Source: Pseudomonas sp. HS6 (GTDB lineage: Bacteria; Pseudomonadota; Gammaproteobacteria; Pseudomonadales; Pseudomonadaceae). From it: a stretch of DNA of 64,000 bases. The notes beneath the pieces were generated by a model, which saw only the letters and a list, made by a program, of their open reading frames with translations, ran no database searches and was not told where the DNA came from. Where the stretch lies: assembly GCF_023375815.1 (NCBI RefSeq), contig NZ_CP067412.1, positions 2,108,001 to 2,172,000 on the forward strand, given 5' to 3'. Of this stretch, positions 26,197-34,900 are shown piece after piece. Positions within the stretch are counted from its first letter, which is position 1, and each line of letters starts with the position of its first letter. Made by a program: the position numbers and the translations under genes.

Positions 26197-26692
26197 ACAG
26201 CCTCGAACTTCGGACGCAGACGATCTGCTGCATTACTTCAACACACTTGTCCAACAGGACCCGGAACGGGTGGAAAGGCCCGAGGATGTCCGGTCGATCA
26301 ACCATGAAAAGGAAGTTCTCTGGATTGAGTCGCTGTTAGAAAAGGAAAAACAGCTGGATGCCGTGTCCCTGTGCATTTTGAATGAGTCGGCGATCATCGG
26401 TCTGGGCGAGATCGAACGTCGGCCCCGTTGGATCGAGCGCCATGTTGCAGAGATCCGGTTCGGGCTACTGCCTGATCATTTGGAAGAAGGTATTGAATTG
26501 GTGAAACGACTCGAAGAACGCGCCAGTGCCATCGGTATCGAGCTGTTGTATTACTTCCATTTGGCGACACAACGCCAGGGCATCGATATCGTCAGCGCTC
26601 GCGGGTTTGAGCTCGCAGGCACCCTGAAGCGTTACTACAAGAAAGCGGATGGCTATGTCGACCGGGTTTTCTATAGCAAGAAAATCAGTTGA
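26186..26692 (+). CDS. Divergent GNAT-type acetyltransferase of the peptide locus
   Basis: The 168-residue product starts inside the end of the E1 gene (11-base overlap), so the two are co-translated. The start MQFRQPRTSDADDLLHYFN, the SLCILNESAIIGLGEIERR strand pair, AEIRFGLLPDHLEEGIELVKRL and IDIVSARGFELAGTLKRYY follow the GNAT fold order. The usual acetyl-CoA pyrophosphate loop R/QxxGxG is replaced by LPDHLEEGIEL, so cofactor use is uncertain. By analogy with MccE of microcin C and other self-resistance acetyltransferases it could modify the peptide or protect the producer. A 12-base-pair hairpin follows. Confidence 0.78.
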   Translation: MQFRQPRTSDADDLLHYFNTLVQQDPERVERPEDVRSINHEKEVLWIESLLEKEKQLDAVSLCILNESAIIGLGEIERRPRWIERHVAEIRFGLLPDHLEEGIELVKRLEERASAIGIELLYYFHLATQRQGIDIVSARGFELAGTLKRYYKKADGYVDRVFYSKKIS

Positions 26693-26704
26693 AAGTACAA
26701 GCAG

Positions 26705-26734
26705 TGCCCGGCCATCACTGCCGATGGCCGGGCA
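26705..26734. terminator. Terminator between the peptide locus and hemB
   Basis: TGCCCGGCCATC and GATGGCCGGGCA form a perfect 12-base-pair stem with a six-base loop between two convergent genes. No long T tract follows on either strand, so termination strength is uncertain. Confidence 0.75.
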
Positions 26735-26740
26735 ACGTCT

Positions 26741-27715
26741 TCAAATGCCAGCCAATGCCAGGTCCATCGCAAAGTAGGTGAAGATCAGATCCGCACCCGC
26801 GCGCTTGATCGCGCCGAGGCTTTCGCGCACCACGCGATCTTCGTCGATGGCCCCGGCCTGGGCGCCGAACTTGATCATCGCGTACTCGCCACTGACCTGA
26901 TACGCCGACAGCGGCAGGTTCGAGGCTTCGCGGATGTCGCGGATGATGTCCAGATACGCGCCCGCCGGTTTGACCATCAGCGCATCGGCGCCTTCCTGCT
27001 CGTCGAGCAACGATTCGCGCAGGGCTTCGCGGCGGTTCATCGGGTTCATCTGATAGCTTTTGCGATCGCCCTTCAACGCGCTGCCACCGGCCTCGCGGAA
27101 CGGGCCGTAGAGCGCCGAGGCGAATTTGGTCGAGTAGGCCATGATCGGAATCTGCGTGAAACCGGCATCGTCCAGTGCACGACGAATCGCCCGCACCTGG
27201 CCGTCCATCGCCGCCGACGGTGCGATCACATCGGCACCGGCACGGGCTGCCGCCACGGCTTGTTTGCCGAGGATGATCAGGGTCTGGTCGTTGTCGACTT
27301 CATGGTTGTGCATCACGCCGCAATGGCCGTGGTCGGTGTACTCGCAGAAGCAGGTGTCAGACATCACGATCATTTCCGGCACGGCGTCCTTGGCGATCCG
27401 CGACATGCGCGACACCAGACCGTTTTCGCGCCAGGTGTCGCTGCCGTTGGCGTCGAGATGATGAGACACGCCAAATGTCATCACCGACTTGATCCCGGCC
27501 CGGGCGTAACGCTCGATCTCGCTGGCCAGTTTGCGCTCGGGGATGCGCATCACGCCGGGCATGCTCTTGATCGGTACGAAGTCGTCGATTTCTTCCTCGA
27601 CGAAGATCGGCAGCACCAGATCGTTGAGCGAAAACTCGGTTTCCTGGAACAGGCTGCGCAGGCTCGCATTGCGGCGCAGACGGCGTGGACGTGCTTCGGG
27701 GAACTGACTGGACAT
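26741..27715 (-). CDS. hemB: Delta-aminolevulinic acid dehydratase (cysteine/zinc-type)
   Basis: The enzyme joins two 5-aminolevulinate molecules to porphobilinogen in haem synthesis. The 324-residue product from ATG 27715 (GGAAAGG upstream) shows both active-site lysines, K197 in [14 protein letters not shown] and K249 in [11 protein letters not shown]. The metal loop reads [15 protein letters not shown], with cysteines 122, 124 and 132, the ligand set of zinc-dependent enzymes such as E. coli HemB. As known for P. aeruginosa, the main HemB is magnesium-dependent and lacks these cysteines, so this may be a second isozyme or a strain difference. It stands alone, convergent to the peptide locus. 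Confidence 0.95.
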   Translation of the reverse strand: MSSQFPEARPRRLRRNASLRSLFQETEFSLNDLVLPIFVEEEIDDFVPIKSMPGVMRIPERKLASEIERYARAGIKSVMTFGVSHHLDANGSDTWRENGLVSRMSRIAKDAVPEMIVMSDTCFCEYTDHGHCGVMHNHEVDNDQTLIILGKQAVAAARAGADVIAPSAAMDGQVRAIRRALDDAGFTQIPIMAYSTKFASALYGPFREAGGSALKGDRKSYQMNPMNRREALRESLLDEQEGADALMVKPAGAYLDIIRDIREASNLPLSAYQVSGEYAMIKFGAQAGAIDEDRVVRESLGAIKRAGADLIFTYFAMDLALAGI

Positions 27716-27855
27716 GGGGCCTTTCCTGAAAACGGGCAGATGAGACGAAAGTCGTAGGGGGCGAAGCTTATGCCTTGCGGGGGACGGGGTACAAACCTGG
27801 ATCAATCAACAGTGCATTACCAAGGACGCAATAATCTGCGGGCGTCATCACTATT

Positions 27856-27883
27856 CCTGCGGGAGCGAGCTCGCTCCCGCAGG
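27856..27883. repeat. Perfect 28-base palindrome (REP-type hairpin)
   Basis: CCTGCGGGAGCGAG is directly followed by its reverse complement. The GCGGGAGCGAGCTCGCTCCCGC core is a common intergenic repeat in fluorescens-group genomes. It lies just behind the GST gene ending at 27897 and may end its transcript. Confidence 0.8.
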
Positions 27884-27896
27884 GTTATGTGTGGCG

Positions 27897-28595
27897 TCAG
27901 GAAGGAATGGTCAGGCCGCGTACAACAGCCGGCCGCGCCAGGAAACGCTCCAGCACCCGGGTGACGTTCGGGAAGTCTTTGATGCCGACCAGATCACCGG
28001 CCTCGTAGAAACCGATCAGGTTGCGCACCCACGGAAAAGTAGCGATGTCGGCAATGGTGTAGCGCTCGCCCATGATCCAGTCCCGCCCTTCCAGTCGAGT
28101 GTTCAGGACGCTGAGCAGGCGTTTGCTTTCGTCGACGTAGCGGTCACGGGGACGTTTGTCTTCGTAGTCCTTGCCGGCGAATTTGTTGAAGAACCCGAGC
28201 TGACCGAACATCGGGCCGATGCCGCCCATCTGGAACATCAGCCACTGGATGGTTTCGTAGCGCAGTGCGCCTTCCTGGGCCAGCAACTGGCCGCTCTTGT
28301 CGGCGAGATAGATCAGGATCGCGCCGGACTCGAACAACGGCAGCGGTTTGTCTTCAGGGCCGTGCGGGTCGAGGATCGCCGGGATCTTGTTGTTTGGGTT
28401 CAGCGACAGGAACGCCGGTGACATCTGGTCATTGGTGTCGAAGCCTACGCGGTGCGGCTCGTAAGGCAGACCGATCTCTTCGAGCATGATCGAGACCTTG
28501 ACGCCGTTGGGGGTCGGCAGGGAATAGAGCTGAATCCAGTCAGGGTACTGCGCCGGCCATTTCTGGGTGATCGGGAACGCGGACAGATCGGTCAT
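27897..28595 (-). CDS. Glutathione S-transferase, Nu class (YfcG/YghU-like)
   Basis: The 232-residue protein begins MTDLSAFPITQKWPAQYPD and has LYSLPTPNGVKVSIMLEEIGLPYE, the start of a thioredoxin domain with the TPNG motif of the Nu class, followed by NPNNKIPAILDP (cis-Pro) and LFESGAILIYLADK. These enzymes have disulfide-bond reductase activity with glutathione. The C-terminal helical domain contains YTIADIATFPWV. GGA lies seven bases before ATG 28595. It is a single gene; a 296-base gap without a visible gene separates it from the divergent phosphatase. Confidence 0.92.
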   Translation of the reverse strand: MTDLSAFPITQKWPAQYPDWIQLYSLPTPNGVKVSIMLEEIGLPYEPHRVGFDTNDQMSPAFLSLNPNNKIPAILDPHGPEDKPLPLFESGAILIYLADKSGQLLAQEGALRYETIQWLMFQMGGIGPMFGQLGFFNKFAGKDYEDKRPRDRYVDESKRLLSVLNTRLEGRDWIMGERYTIADIATFPWVRNLIGFYEAGDLVGIKDFPNVTRVLERFLARPAVVRGLTIPS

Positions 28596-28891
28596 GTGTA
28601 GCATCCAGTCACAAAATGAAAGGCCTGAGCATAATCCACGTTTTCCGCTCTGGCTCGGGTTCTTTTTGCCGTGGACGCGGTGCTTACTTAATTCCGCAAC
28701 ATCCTGTCGCTAACCTTCCCTCAAGCCTTTGGGCGATGCCATTAGAGTGCGCCCCGGCGAGCGGATCGAACCAAAAGGCCTGTGGGGGCTCCAAGAAAGC
28801 CAATCAAGACAGGGAAAAACACCCGGCCCCGACAGCCCGCGGTGTAGAGGTTTGTCAGCCTTAACCGAACACGCTGAAGAATTCTGATCTC

Positions 28892-29566
28892 ATGACGAAC
28901 TTGATGAAAGTCGCCAAACGCTTCAAACATCGCGCTTACGTGGCCCTGCCCTCTCTGTTGGCGGTGAGCGCGCTGTTCCTGTCGCTCGAATCCAGCGAAA
29001 GCCGCGCACAACCGGTGGACGGCACCCAGACCCTGATCTTCCTGCGTCACGGGGAAAAACCTGCCGGCGGGCTCGGCCAGCTCAATTGCCAGGGCCTGAA
29101 CCGCGCCATTGAGCTGTCGACACTGCTGCCGGAGAAATTCGGCAAGGCCGACTACGTGTTCGCCGCGAATCCGACGCGCAATGTCGAGGAAGGCGAGCTG
29201 GACAACTCCTACAGCTACATCCGCCCGCTGATGACCATCAGCCCCGCCGCGATCAAGCTCGGCCTGCCGGTGAACATCGAATTCTCGGCCAACGACACCA
29301 GCGACCTGGCCCGGGAGCTGACCGCCGACAAATATCACAACGCGACCATCTACACCGCGTGGTCCCACGGCTACCTGCCGGAGCTGATCAACAAGGTCGC
29401 CGGCAAAGCTGTTGGCGAAAAACAGTCCATCACCGAGGACTGGGCATCCGGCGACTACGACTCGCTGTACGTGCTGACCCTGACCTGGCACAACGGCAAG
29501 GCCAGCCTGCAGAGCCACAGCTACAAGCAGGGGCTGGATAACGGCAAGGTCACTTGCCCGACTTGA
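28892..29566 (+). CDS. Exported histidine phosphatase family protein
   Basis: The 224-residue product has a basic start, a hydrophobic segment (LPSLLAVSALFLSL) serving as signal or anchor, then LIFLRHGEKPAGG with the phosphohistidine motif RHGE (R52, H53) of the phosphoglycerate mutase-like superfamily. A second conserved His may be that in AWSHGYLP. The canonical second motif is weak, so activity is uncertain. It should act in the periplasm on an unknown phosphoester. The ribosome site before ATG 28892 is poor; ATG 28904 is an alternative. A REP pair follows. Confidence 0.85.
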   Translation: MTNLMKVAKRFKHRAYVALPSLLAVSALFLSLESSESRAQPVDGTQTLIFLRHGEKPAGGLGQLNCQGLNRAIELSTLLPEKFGKADYVFAANPTRNVEEGELDNSYSYIRPLMTISPAAIKLGLPVNIEFSANDTSDLARELTADKYHNATIYTAWSHGYLPELINKVAGKAVGEKQSITEDWASGDYDSLYVLTLTWHNGKASLQSHSYKQGLDNGKVTCPT

Positions 29567-29591
29567 GTTTTGTGCTGCCTGTTCTACCCCT

Positions 29592-29685
29592 TTCGCGGAC
29601 AAGCCCGCTCCCACATTTGATCCTCTGCCGAACTCAAATGATGGGTACGGCGAATTTCCAGTGTGGGAGCGGGCTTGCCCGCGAA
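29592..29685. repeat. REP inverted pair
   Basis: TTCGCGGACAAGCCCGCTCC (29592 on) pairs with the arm ending at 29685 (TGTGGGAGCGGGCTTGCCCG and five more), 24 bases each with one mismatch, around 46 bases. This is the classic fluorescens-group REP doublet (REPIN-like). It separates the convergent phosphatase and selU genes and may terminate both. Confidence 0.88.
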
Positions 29686-29704
29686 GAGGTCGCTGAATAC
29701 AGCA

Positions 29705-30808
29705 TCAAACCTTCTGACTCACGCGGTCGTGCAGATATTCAAGCACTGCTTTCTGCTCCCCCGCGAACTCGATCCGCGCGCCCTTCCTCTCGCGCTGAAA
29801 CACATACATCGGGTCGTAATATTCGCGCAGCAAGCCTTCGATCCAGCCCCGGTGCAAATCCACCGCGCCGCTGCGCCCCTGCTCTGCCAGCGCGTCTTCC
29901 ATCAACAACAGCATCCGGCGGTGGCGTTCGCCGCCCAGACGTTTCTGTACGTTGTTCAGGCTCTCGAGCAAGCGTTCAGAGAACAGCGCGAAACCCTGTT
30001 CGCCATGCACCGTCGAAAATTCGGCCGACAGGTCCACCACGTAATCGCGCAAGATGCGCTGTACCCGATCTTCAAAACTGTCCTCCAGCCAGACCATCGG
30101 GTAGTGCTGCATGCCCTGATACAACGGCAGCGGCAAGGCACAGCTGCCAACCGCCCGGCTTTCGTCTTCAAGCACGAACTGACCGAGACCGGCATCGCGT
30201 TTCTTGAGGAGGTCGATGGCCAGGCGGTTTTCGAAATCGATGTTCGACGGTTGCCCCGTGGCGCGCTTGCCGAAACTGGAGCCGCGATGATTGGCATGGC
30301 CCTCCAGGTCCAGGCCGTTGCGTAACTGCACCAGCAGTTCGGTCTTGCCGGTGCCGGTCATGCCACCCAGCAACACGAAATCACACTCGGCCACCGCCTG
30401 CTCGAGAGTGTCGATCAGGAAGTTGCGCAGCGCCTTGTAGCCGCCAGCGATGCGCGGACAGTCGATCCCGGCCTCGCTCTTGAGCCATTGCCGGGTGATC
30501 TGCGAGCGCAAGCCACCGCGAAAACAATAGATATATCCATCGGGATGCGCCCGGGCGAACTCGGCCCAGGCCCGGATGCGTTCGGCCTTCACCGCGCCGG
30601 ACACCAAACGGTGGCCCAGTTCGATTGCAGCCTGTTGGCCATGTTGCTTGTAACAAGTGCCGACCTTTTGCCGCTCCAGATCATTCATGAGCGGCAGATT
30701 GACCACGCTGGGGAACGCACCTTTGTGAAACTCGACCGGCGCGCGAACATCCATCAGCGGTCGGTCGTTGAGGAATATGTCCCGGTAATCGCCGTAGTCG
30801 GGGTCCAT
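29705..30808 (-). CDS. selU: tRNA 2-selenouridine synthase
   Basis: The enzyme (also MnmH or YbbB) replaces the sulfur of 2-thiouridine at the wobble position of certain tRNAs by selenium, using selenophosphate. The 367-residue protein has an N-terminal rhodanese domain with the active Cys in [11 protein letters not shown] (C95) and a P-loop domain with GGMTGTGKT (148-156). The ATG overlaps the selD stop by one base (TGATG), and the selD end supplies GAGGTGA as ribosome site. Thus selD and selU form one operon in which the first gene supplies the substrate of the second. Confidence 0.95.
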   Translation of the reverse strand: MDPDYGDYRDIFLNDRPLMDVRAPVEFHKGAFPSVVNLPLMNDLERQKVGTCYKQHGQQAAIELGHRLVSGAVKAERIRAWAEFARAHPDGYIYCFRGGLRSQITRQWLKSEAGIDCPRIAGGYKALRNFLIDTLEQAVAECDFVLLGGMTGTGKTELLVQLRNGLDLEGHANHRGSSFGKRATGQPSNIDFENRLAIDLLKKRDAGLGQFVLEDESRAVGSCALPLPLYQGMQHYPMVWLEDSFEDRVQRILRDYVVDLSAEFSTVHGEQGFALFSERLLESLNNVQKRLGGERHRRMLLLMEDALAEQGRSGAVDLHRGWIEGLLREYYDPMYVFQRERKGARIEFAGEQKAVLEYLHDRVSQKV

Positions 30809-31842
30809 CAAGTCACCTCGACGGCGCTGGCCTGTCGTTCGACCAATTCGCCGATCGGCTCCAGGCTCAGACCCAGCTCCGCAGCCACAGCGAGAAATTC
30901 GGCATTGCCTTGCGGGGTGACCGCCACCAGCAATCCGCCGCTGGTCTGCGGGTCGCACAGCAGCCGTTTGTGCAGCTCCTGCAACCGCCCGAGACGATCC
31001 GAATAGCTGTCGAAATTGCGCAAGGTGCCACCCGGAACGCAGCCCTGTTCAAGGTAATACTCGACGCTGTCCAGCCTCGGCACGTGGTCATAAACGATGC
31101 GTGCGGTGAGGTGGCTGCCGTCGGCCATTTCCACCAGATGCCCGAGCAGGCCGAAACCGGTGACGTCGGTCATGGCGGTGACGCCGGCCAGTTTGCCGAA
31201 GCGACTGCCGGGTTTGTTCAGCGTACACATCCAGTCCCGGGCCAGACCGATGTCCGCGTGGCGCAACTTGCCCTTCTTTTCGGCGGTGGTCAGGATGCCG
31301 ATGCCCAGCGGTTTGGTCAGGTACAGCAGGCATCCTGCGGTGGCGGTGTCGTTGCGCTTCATGAAGCGTTTTTCCACCAGCCCGGTGACGGCCAGACCGA
31401 AGATCGGCTCCGGCGCATCGATCGAGTGCCCGCCCGCCAAGGGAATTCCCGCCGCATCGCACACCGCGCGACCGCCACGAATCACTTCGCGCGCCACTTC
31501 CGGCGCCAGCACGTTTACCGGCCAGCCGAGAATGGCGATGGCCATCAACGGATCGCCGCCCATGGCGTATATATCGCTGATGGCATTGGTCGCCGCGATG
31601 CGCCCGAAATCGAACGGGTCATCGACGATGGGCATAAAGAAGTCGGTGGTCGACACCACGCCGCGCTCGGCATCGATCTCGTAGACCGCCGCGTCATCGC
31701 GCGAGGCGTTACCGACCCACAGTTTCGGATCAAGGTTCTGCGCCCCGCTGCCGGCGAGGATCACTTCCAGCACCTTTGGCGAAATCTTGCAGCCACAACC
31801 GGCGCCGTGGCTGTACTGGGTCAGACGGATGGGTTCGCTCAT
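30808..31842 (-). CDS. selD: Selenide, water dikinase (selenophosphate synthetase)
   Basis: SelD makes monoselenophosphate from selenide and ATP. The 344-residue product from ATG 31842 (GGAGA upstream) has [13 protein letters not shown] with the catalytic Cys16 and Lys19; it is the Cys form and not a selenocysteine form. [34 protein letters not shown] and [14 protein letters not shown] are the family's ATP-binding blocks. It is coupled to selU. No selenocysteine insertion genes (selA, selB) are in this window, so tRNA modification is the visible use. Confidence 0.96.
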   Translation of the reverse strand: MSEPIRLTQYSHGAGCGCKISPKVLEVILAGSGAQNLDPKLWVGNASRDDAAVYEIDAERGVVSTTDFFMPIVDDPFDFGRIAATNAISDIYAMGGDPLMAIAILGWPVNVLAPEVAREVIRGGRAVCDAAGIPLAGGHSIDAPEPIFGLAVTGLVEKRFMKRNDTATAGCLLYLTKPLGIGILTTAEKKGKLRHADIGLARDWMCTLNKPGSRFGKLAGVTAMTDVTGFGLLGHLVEMADGSHLTARIVYDHVPRLDSVEYYLEQGCVPGGTLRNFDSYSDRLGRLQELHKRLLCDPQTSGGLLVAVTPQGNAEFLAVAAELGLSLEPIGELVERQASAVEVT

Positions 31843-31905
31843 CGGGGCAATCTCCGGGAAGGGACTGGGGCGAATTTTAGCAGAGGGTTCGACGGACAAA
31901 AAAAA

Positions 31906-31921
31906 CCGCCCTTTCGGGCGG
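31906..31921 (-). terminator. Terminator of the first giant autotransporter gene
   Basis: CCGCCC-TTTC-GGGCGG is flanked on the plus-strand left side by eight A, which form the T tract of the minus-strand transcript. The same hairpin and A run occur behind the second autotransporter at 42703, so the gene duplication included the terminator. Confidence 0.92.
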
Positions 31922-31941
31922 CTAAAGTGCTTCGACCATGA

Positions 31942-34900
31942 TCAGAAGCTTTGGCTGAAGCTGATGGTCATCGCGCTGTCGTTGTTGTCGCTGGACACTT
32001 GTCCCGAATAGCCGATGCCGAGCTTGCCGGTCGGGGTGACCTGGAAGTCCACGCCGGCTTCGAGCAGCGCACTGTCCTTGGCAATCGGCACGCCCTGGGT
32101 GCTGAACGATGCACCGCCATCGATGAAGGTCAGGTCGGCGTCAGGCTTGGTGTCGCCGTAGGCATGCCGCCAGCCGATCGCCGCACGTGGCGTAAGCTGG
32201 CTGCCATTGGCCAGGGTCACCAACTTGCCGATGCGCACACCGAGGGTCGAGTAGGTGATGTCCTGATCGGCATCGCCCTTCAGGCGCCCCACTCCGCCTT
32301 TTTCCTTGGCGGTATCGCTGTCGTAGTTGACGTAGGCCAGGCCGGCGAACGGTTCGATGGCCACGCCTGCCGCATTGATGGCATAACCCACTTCACCGAA
32401 CACCTGAGCACTGCGGGCATCGTAGTCAGCCTTCAAGCGGTCGTTGTAGCTGCCGACGCTGACGTCACGTTTGGTTTCGATGCTGTGCCAGCTGTAAGCC
32501 GCGCCGAGGCGAACGGCCAGTGCATCGAACTGCGAACTCAGGTAACCCGCCAGATGGTAGCTGTCGACCTTGGCATCGGAGTTGCGATCATGAGCGTTGA
32601 GGTTACTGCGGGTGTAACCCGCCGCCATCCCGGCGCGCCATTGATCGTCGAGCGCCTTGTCGGTGCCGAGCATGAAACCGCCGAGGCTGCGATCGACTTT
32701 CGCCGTGTTGCTGTCGCCGCCCATGTCACCCCAGGCACCGATGGCGCGGGCCCAGCCGACCATTTCACCGTGGCAACCGTTGCTGCTCAGTTGGGTGTCG
32801 CTCGGTGCCAGGGTCCGGCGTGGATCATCCGACGCGCTGCAAGTCGGCTGACGCATGCGGTCATTGACCGCTTCCCGCACGAAACGCGAATCCTCGAGAA
32901 CCGCGCTGGCGGTGCTGGCATGAATCTCCCCGGACAGGTTGTCGAAGGCCTGCCGTGCACCGGCCACGCTGAGGTTGATGATTTCATTCTGCAACGCAGC
33001 ACCCGCCGGGCCATTGCGCGTCAACGCCGAGGCGGTGTTGCTCTGGTTGCCGGTGGCGGCGATGTCGGCGAACGAGTTGCCGTTGCGACTGACCACCAGA
33101 TTCACCGCATCAGGGCTGTACACCAGTGTCGAGTCGAGGAACGCGTATTGCGGCAGATCGGCTGCGCTGAACGTACCGGTCACACCACCACCGGCAGTGA
33201 TCAGCGAATACACGGTGTTGCCGGTGAATGGCGCCAGACTGTTCACTTGCAGGCCACCGCCCAGAGTGGCCGTGCCACCGACCACCAGAGGCGTAGCCGT
33301 TGGCGAGCTGACTGTCAGGGCCAGTACACCGTCGGCAGCGTTGGTCAGGTTGCCTGCCACGCTCAGTGTGCCGGCCTCGGCACCCGAAGCCACCACACCG
33401 TGGTTGACCACCGAGCCGACGCTGCCGTTACCGCTCAAACCTGCACCATTGGCCACGGTCACTTGACCGCCCAGTGACGCCCGCGCCGCACGGCTGCCGA
33501 CTTGCAGCACGCCTTGATCCACCGACACAGTGCCACTGAACGGCTGATCGCCGGTCAACAGCAAGGTCCCGGCACCGCGTTTGGCCAGCGCGCCGGTACC
33601 GCTGAGGCGACCGTTGAACTTGCCATCGGCGACTTGCTGGAACACCAGCGATGCGTTGTCGATGATGTTGCCTTGCAGGCTGGTGGTGTTGCCGATCAGC
33701 GTACCGCCGCTAACGGTGGTGCCACCGCTGTAAGTGTTGGCAGCGGTGAGGATCAGCGTGCCGGCGTCGAGTTTCTCGATGCCGCCGGTGCCAATCAGCG
33801 GCACATCGATTTGCGCGCTGGCGCCGGCGTTCACGCGGATAGGTGCCGGCGTGCCGCCAGGTCCGTTGACCGGAGTCAGCGTGTCGCCGGCATCCGGCAC
33901 CAGGCTGTAGCCGTTGACGAGGAACTGCAGCCCGGTGAAGTTCTGATTGCCTTGAATGGTGACCGTACCACCCTGGCCGCCGAACACCGCGAACTGTCCA
34001 CTGGAGCCTTGCGCCTGGGTGCCGGTCGCGTCGGTCCAGTTGGTGCCTGGCCCCCACACACCGCTGCCACCACCGATAGTGCCGTCCGGATTGGTTTTGC
34101 CACCGTTCCAGAACTGCACCTCACCCGGCGCATTCTGCACCAACAGGTTGATCTGATTGGCCAGTGCGGTTTGCAGGGTCAGGTTGGCCACCGGGACCGG
34201 CAGGCTGCCGAAGACCAGACCATTGTTGGTCAAGCTGCCGCCATAGGTAAACAGTTGATAGACCCCGGTGCCGAAGCCGCCGGCGTTGCTGATGTTCAGC
34301 GTGCCGTCGAGGGTCAGGTTGCCGGCGACATGGACCACGGTTGTGGAGCTCGCGGCCGAGCCGAGGGTGAAGTCCAGATTCGTCCCCGAAGACAACGCCA
34401 GCGAACCGACGGATAACGGCGTCGTGCTGCCACCACCCAGCAGCGTCGCGCCGCTGGCCAGTTGTACAGCCCCGCCGAATTGGCCGCTGCCACCGATCTT
34501 TGCACCGCTGGCGACGTTGACGTTGGCGCTGTTGAGGACGCCGTTGACGTTGAGTGTGCCGGCCTGCACCGCGGTGTTGCCGGTGAAGGTGTTGTTGCCA
34601 GTCAGCAGCAAGGCGCCAGTGCCGGTTTTGTTCAGCGTACCGGCGCCCGTCAGATTGCCGGTGTAACTGCCGTCGCTGTTCTGCTCGAAGGTCAGCGTGG
34701 CGTTGTTGGTGATAGCGCCTTGCAGGCTGCTGGTGTCGCCACGGGTCGTGCCGCCGTTCAGCGTCGTGCCACCGCTGTAAGTGTTGGCCCCGCTGAGCAG
34801 GAGGTTGCCACTGCCGTTTTTCACCAGACTGCCGTTGCCGGTGATCGCGCCGATCAACGTAGTGTTCTGGTTGCCGGCCAGGGTCAGTTGCGCACCCAGG

